Source: Pelagicoccus sp. SDUM812005 (GTDB taxonomy: Bacteria; Verrucomicrobiota; Verrucomicrobiia; Opitutales; Opitutaceae). From it: a stretch of DNA of 64,000 nucleotides. Position numbers and translations under genes: made by a program. Where the stretch lies: contig NZ_JARXIA010000004.1 in assembly GCF_031127875.1 (NCBI RefSeq), positions 124,001-188,000 on the forward strand. Reading direction: 5' to 3'. The notes beneath the pieces were generated by a model. It saw nothing but the letters and a program-made list of their open reading frames with translations. It searched no databases and was not told the origin of the DNA. Positions 62,248 to 64,000 of this stretch are shown piece after piece; position 1 is the first letter of the stretch, and each line of letters starts with the position of its first letter.

Positions 62248-63966
62248 TTAGAACCAGAATAGTGTTTGTAGCCAGATGCGGGTATCGTCGTCGCGGTTGT
62301 CCGCATCGTTGCCGGATAGATCTCGTCCTGCGTTTTTCCCGATCGTACGGGCGACGCTGCCGCGAATCATGAACTTGTCGGACTTGCCGAAGTTGAGGCC
62401 GAACCCTGCGCCTGAGATCGAGTAGTGGTTGTCTCCGGTCGCGGTGTTGATGGAGTTGCTCCAAGGGTTCTTGTGAAGCTGGATGTAGCCAGAATCGTAG
62501 AAGCTGACGAATTGTAGTCGGCTGCCGAATACGTCTGAGGCAAGGTCGTGTCTCCATTCGGCAGTGAGGGTGAGGCCTTGGTCGCCGGAGGCTTCGCCGA
62601 CGGGGTAGGCGCGAACGCCGTAGGGGCCCCCGAGGATGAATTTTTCCGAGGAGTCCAGGTTTCCGTCTGCGATTTGGCCGTTAATGGACAGGAACAGGGT
62701 GTCGTTCTCGGAAATGCGCTGCAGTCGCGTGGCGTTGTATACGAGCTTAGCGTAAGAGCCAGCAGTGCCAGCGGTGGCGGCGTCCGCGGTTTTGTCGAAC
62801 GGGACGCCAAGGGTTAAGTCGCCGAAAAGCACTTTGGTGTAGGCGGTGGTCAAGCCACCGCCTGCGAAACGGTCGTAGCGGTGCAGGGTGAAGTCGGTCG
62901 CGACGGTCTTGATTTCTCTGTCGCGTAGTTCCTCGCCCGATACATCGTCTTCCAGCTGTCGGTAGCCTATTTGCGCGCCTTGCCACAGGCTAAGGGCTCG
63001 GGTGCGTATCGTCGGGTAAGTGACGGATGCGGAGAAGGAGTGAGCTAGGCCTTCGATCGCGAGATCTTTGTACTCGTCGCCTAGTTCGTACGTGAGTCCC
63101 GAGTAGGAGATGGATGCGTTTAGCCCGTCGAATCCGAGAGGCGAGCTGTAGGAGATGTCTCCTCTGCGAAGTCCCTCCGAGCCGCCGATTCCGATGGCTA
63201 GGCGATCGCCGTAGCCGCTCAGGTTATTGAAGGCGACCTGACCGTTTCCTTGCAGAATACCAGTATGTCGGTTGCCGAAGGTATCCAAGGTGAAGATACC
63301 GTTCAGGATTTGGTCCTCTTCTACCTTAAGGATGACTTGGGTGGATCCAGGTCGGCTTCCTCGCTCGAGGATGCTTTGAGCAGAAATGTTCGGCAGGTCG
63401 TTTACCAGCAGGACGGCGCGTTCAAGCTCCTCGGTTCTGAGAGGTTCGCCTGGAGTTGCGCCACGTAGAGAGAGTTTGGATACGAAGTCGGCACGGATGC
63501 GGGCATTTTCTGCGAGCTCGACTGTAGGAATGTCGTCGGAAGCTCCCGAAAGCAGGGAGATCTGGAGCTCTCCGTCCGCGATTTCTTGCTTTGGCAGGTA
63601 GGCGCGAGCGAGCAGAAAGCCTTTTTTGCGAAGATAGGCGGTGACGCTGTCGGTGAGGCTGAGGAGCTGCTCGTAGCTGAGGGTCTGCCCGAGACTGCCT
63701 ACGACGATTGATTGCAGTTCCGCATCGCTGGCCAGCCCTTCCAACTGAGTGAATCGAACCGTATCGACGCGTACGCTGGGGCCGCCCGATTGCGGGTGAG
63801 CTGGGTCATTGCCCGGTTCTGCGGCGGGGAGATGTTTCGGGAGCTGTGGCTGCGTTTTCTGTTGGTTTAGGATTTGGCCGGAGTCAGGAGCGGCGAGGGC
63901 GAAGAGTGGGAGAGAACTGCCCAAAACTGCGCCTAAACGAAGCGAGGTTCGAAAGCGTCGGTACAT
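62248..63966 (-). CDS. TpsB: ShlB/FhaC/HecB-type outer-membrane transporter
   Basis: 572 residues with a signal peptide (LGAVLGSSLPLFALA). Residues 65-215 hold two POTRA domains (SVRVDTVRFTQLEGL, YLRKKGFLLARAYLPKQEI). A 16-strand barrel follows, with the conserved GGPYGVRAYP motif of Omp85/TpsB secretion loops and the terminal Phe (LQTLFWF). It moves TpsA through the outer membrane. The pair order tpsB-tpsA with 16 bp spacing indicates one operon. Confidence 0.9.
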   Translation of the reverse strand: MYRRFRTSLRLGAVLGSSLPLFALAAPDSGQILNQQKTQPQLPKHLPAAEPGNDPAHPQSGGPSVRVDTVRFTQLEGLASDAELQSIVVGSLGQTLSYEQLLSLTDSVTAYLRKKGFLLARAYLPKQEIADGELQISLLSGASDDIPTVELAENARIRADFVSKLSLRGATPGEPLRTEELERAVLLVNDLPNISAQSILERGSRPGSTQVILKVEEDQILNGIFTLDTFGNRHTGILQGNGQVAFNNLSGYGDRLAIGIGGSEGLRRGDISYSSPLGFDGLNASISYSGLTYELGDEYKDLAIEGLAHSFSASVTYPTIRTRALSLWQGAQIGYRQLEDDVSGEELRDREIKTVATDFTLHRYDRFAGGGLTTAYTKVLFGDLTLGVPFDKTADAATAGTAGSYAKLVYNATRLQRISENDTLFLSINGQIADGNLDSSEKFILGGPYGVRAYPVGEASGDQGLTLTAEWRHDLASDVFGSRLQFVSFYDSGYIQLHKNPWSNSINTATGDNHYSISGAGFGLNFGKSDKFMIRGSVARTIGKNAGRDLSGNDADNRDDDTRIWLQTLFWF

Positions 63967-64000
63967 ATGGAATTGAGTCTTACTTTGAAAGAGATTGATC

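Overview
The window looks like a chromosomal segment of a Gram-negative bacterium, probably Verrucomicrobiota (Opitutia-like). This is an inference from the gene mix (a GH115 alpha-glucuronidase, a two-partner-secretion adhesin with MBG repeats, MipA/OmpV porins, LpcC-like and WaaE-like glycosyltransferases, several tripartite RND pumps); no 16S rRNA is present to confirm it.

Layout. (1) 1-2.4 kb: the end of an unknown gene, a small HTH protein, a tyrosine recombinase and a CAT-anticodon tRNA on the minus strand. (2) 2,423-40,136: a complete 37.7-kb Tn7-like transposon with matching 25-bp termini (21/25 identical, both starting TGTCGTTTCAC), clusters of 18-bp TnsB-type sites at both ends and a perfect 5-bp duplication (CTTAC) on each side. 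It sits 7 bp upstream of the 5' end of the tRNA. Its core is tniQ1-tnsC-tnsAB (natural TnsA-TnsB fusion), a divergent XRE/S24-like repressor with a small partner gene, and a second tniQ. A broken IS5-family element separates the core from the cargo. The cargo is a long minus-strand metal-resistance run (12.1-30.2 kb): two HME-RND pumps (CzcCBA/CusCBA-like), two CDF exporters, His/Cys-rich secreted metal-binding proteins and a PRMT-like methyltransferase coupled to a zinc-type CDF. Next comes a variable region (30.2-34.6 kb) with gene remnants, a TPR-nucleotidase-like protein lacking its nucleophile and a metallophosphoesterase, then a 1,509-aa STAND NTPase with an N-terminal Mrr-like nuclease (Avs-type anti-phage candidate) just inside the right end. 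(3) 40.2-53.1 kb: an integrase N-terminal remnant, two LPS-type glycosyltransferases, two MipA/OmpV proteins, an OmpR-type two-component system and a TolC-MFP-RND efflux operon. Four copies of a palindrome (ATTAAA-N4-TTTAAT) lie upstream of genes in this block and suggest one regulon. (4) 53.2-64 kb: a secreted GH115 glucuronidase and a TpsB/TpsA two-partner-secretion pair; TpsA carries twelve tandem 83-residue MBG repeats.

How the parts work together: TnsAB, TnsC and the two TniQ proteins would move the element, with the S24-like protein as likely repressor. The metal genes would chelate and export divalent and possibly other metals, and the Avs protein would defend against phage. The most interesting points are the attachment at the 5' leader of a tRNA gene, the inverted arrangement of repeats at the left end, the joint metal/defence cargo, and the palindrome-defined envelope regulon outside the element.
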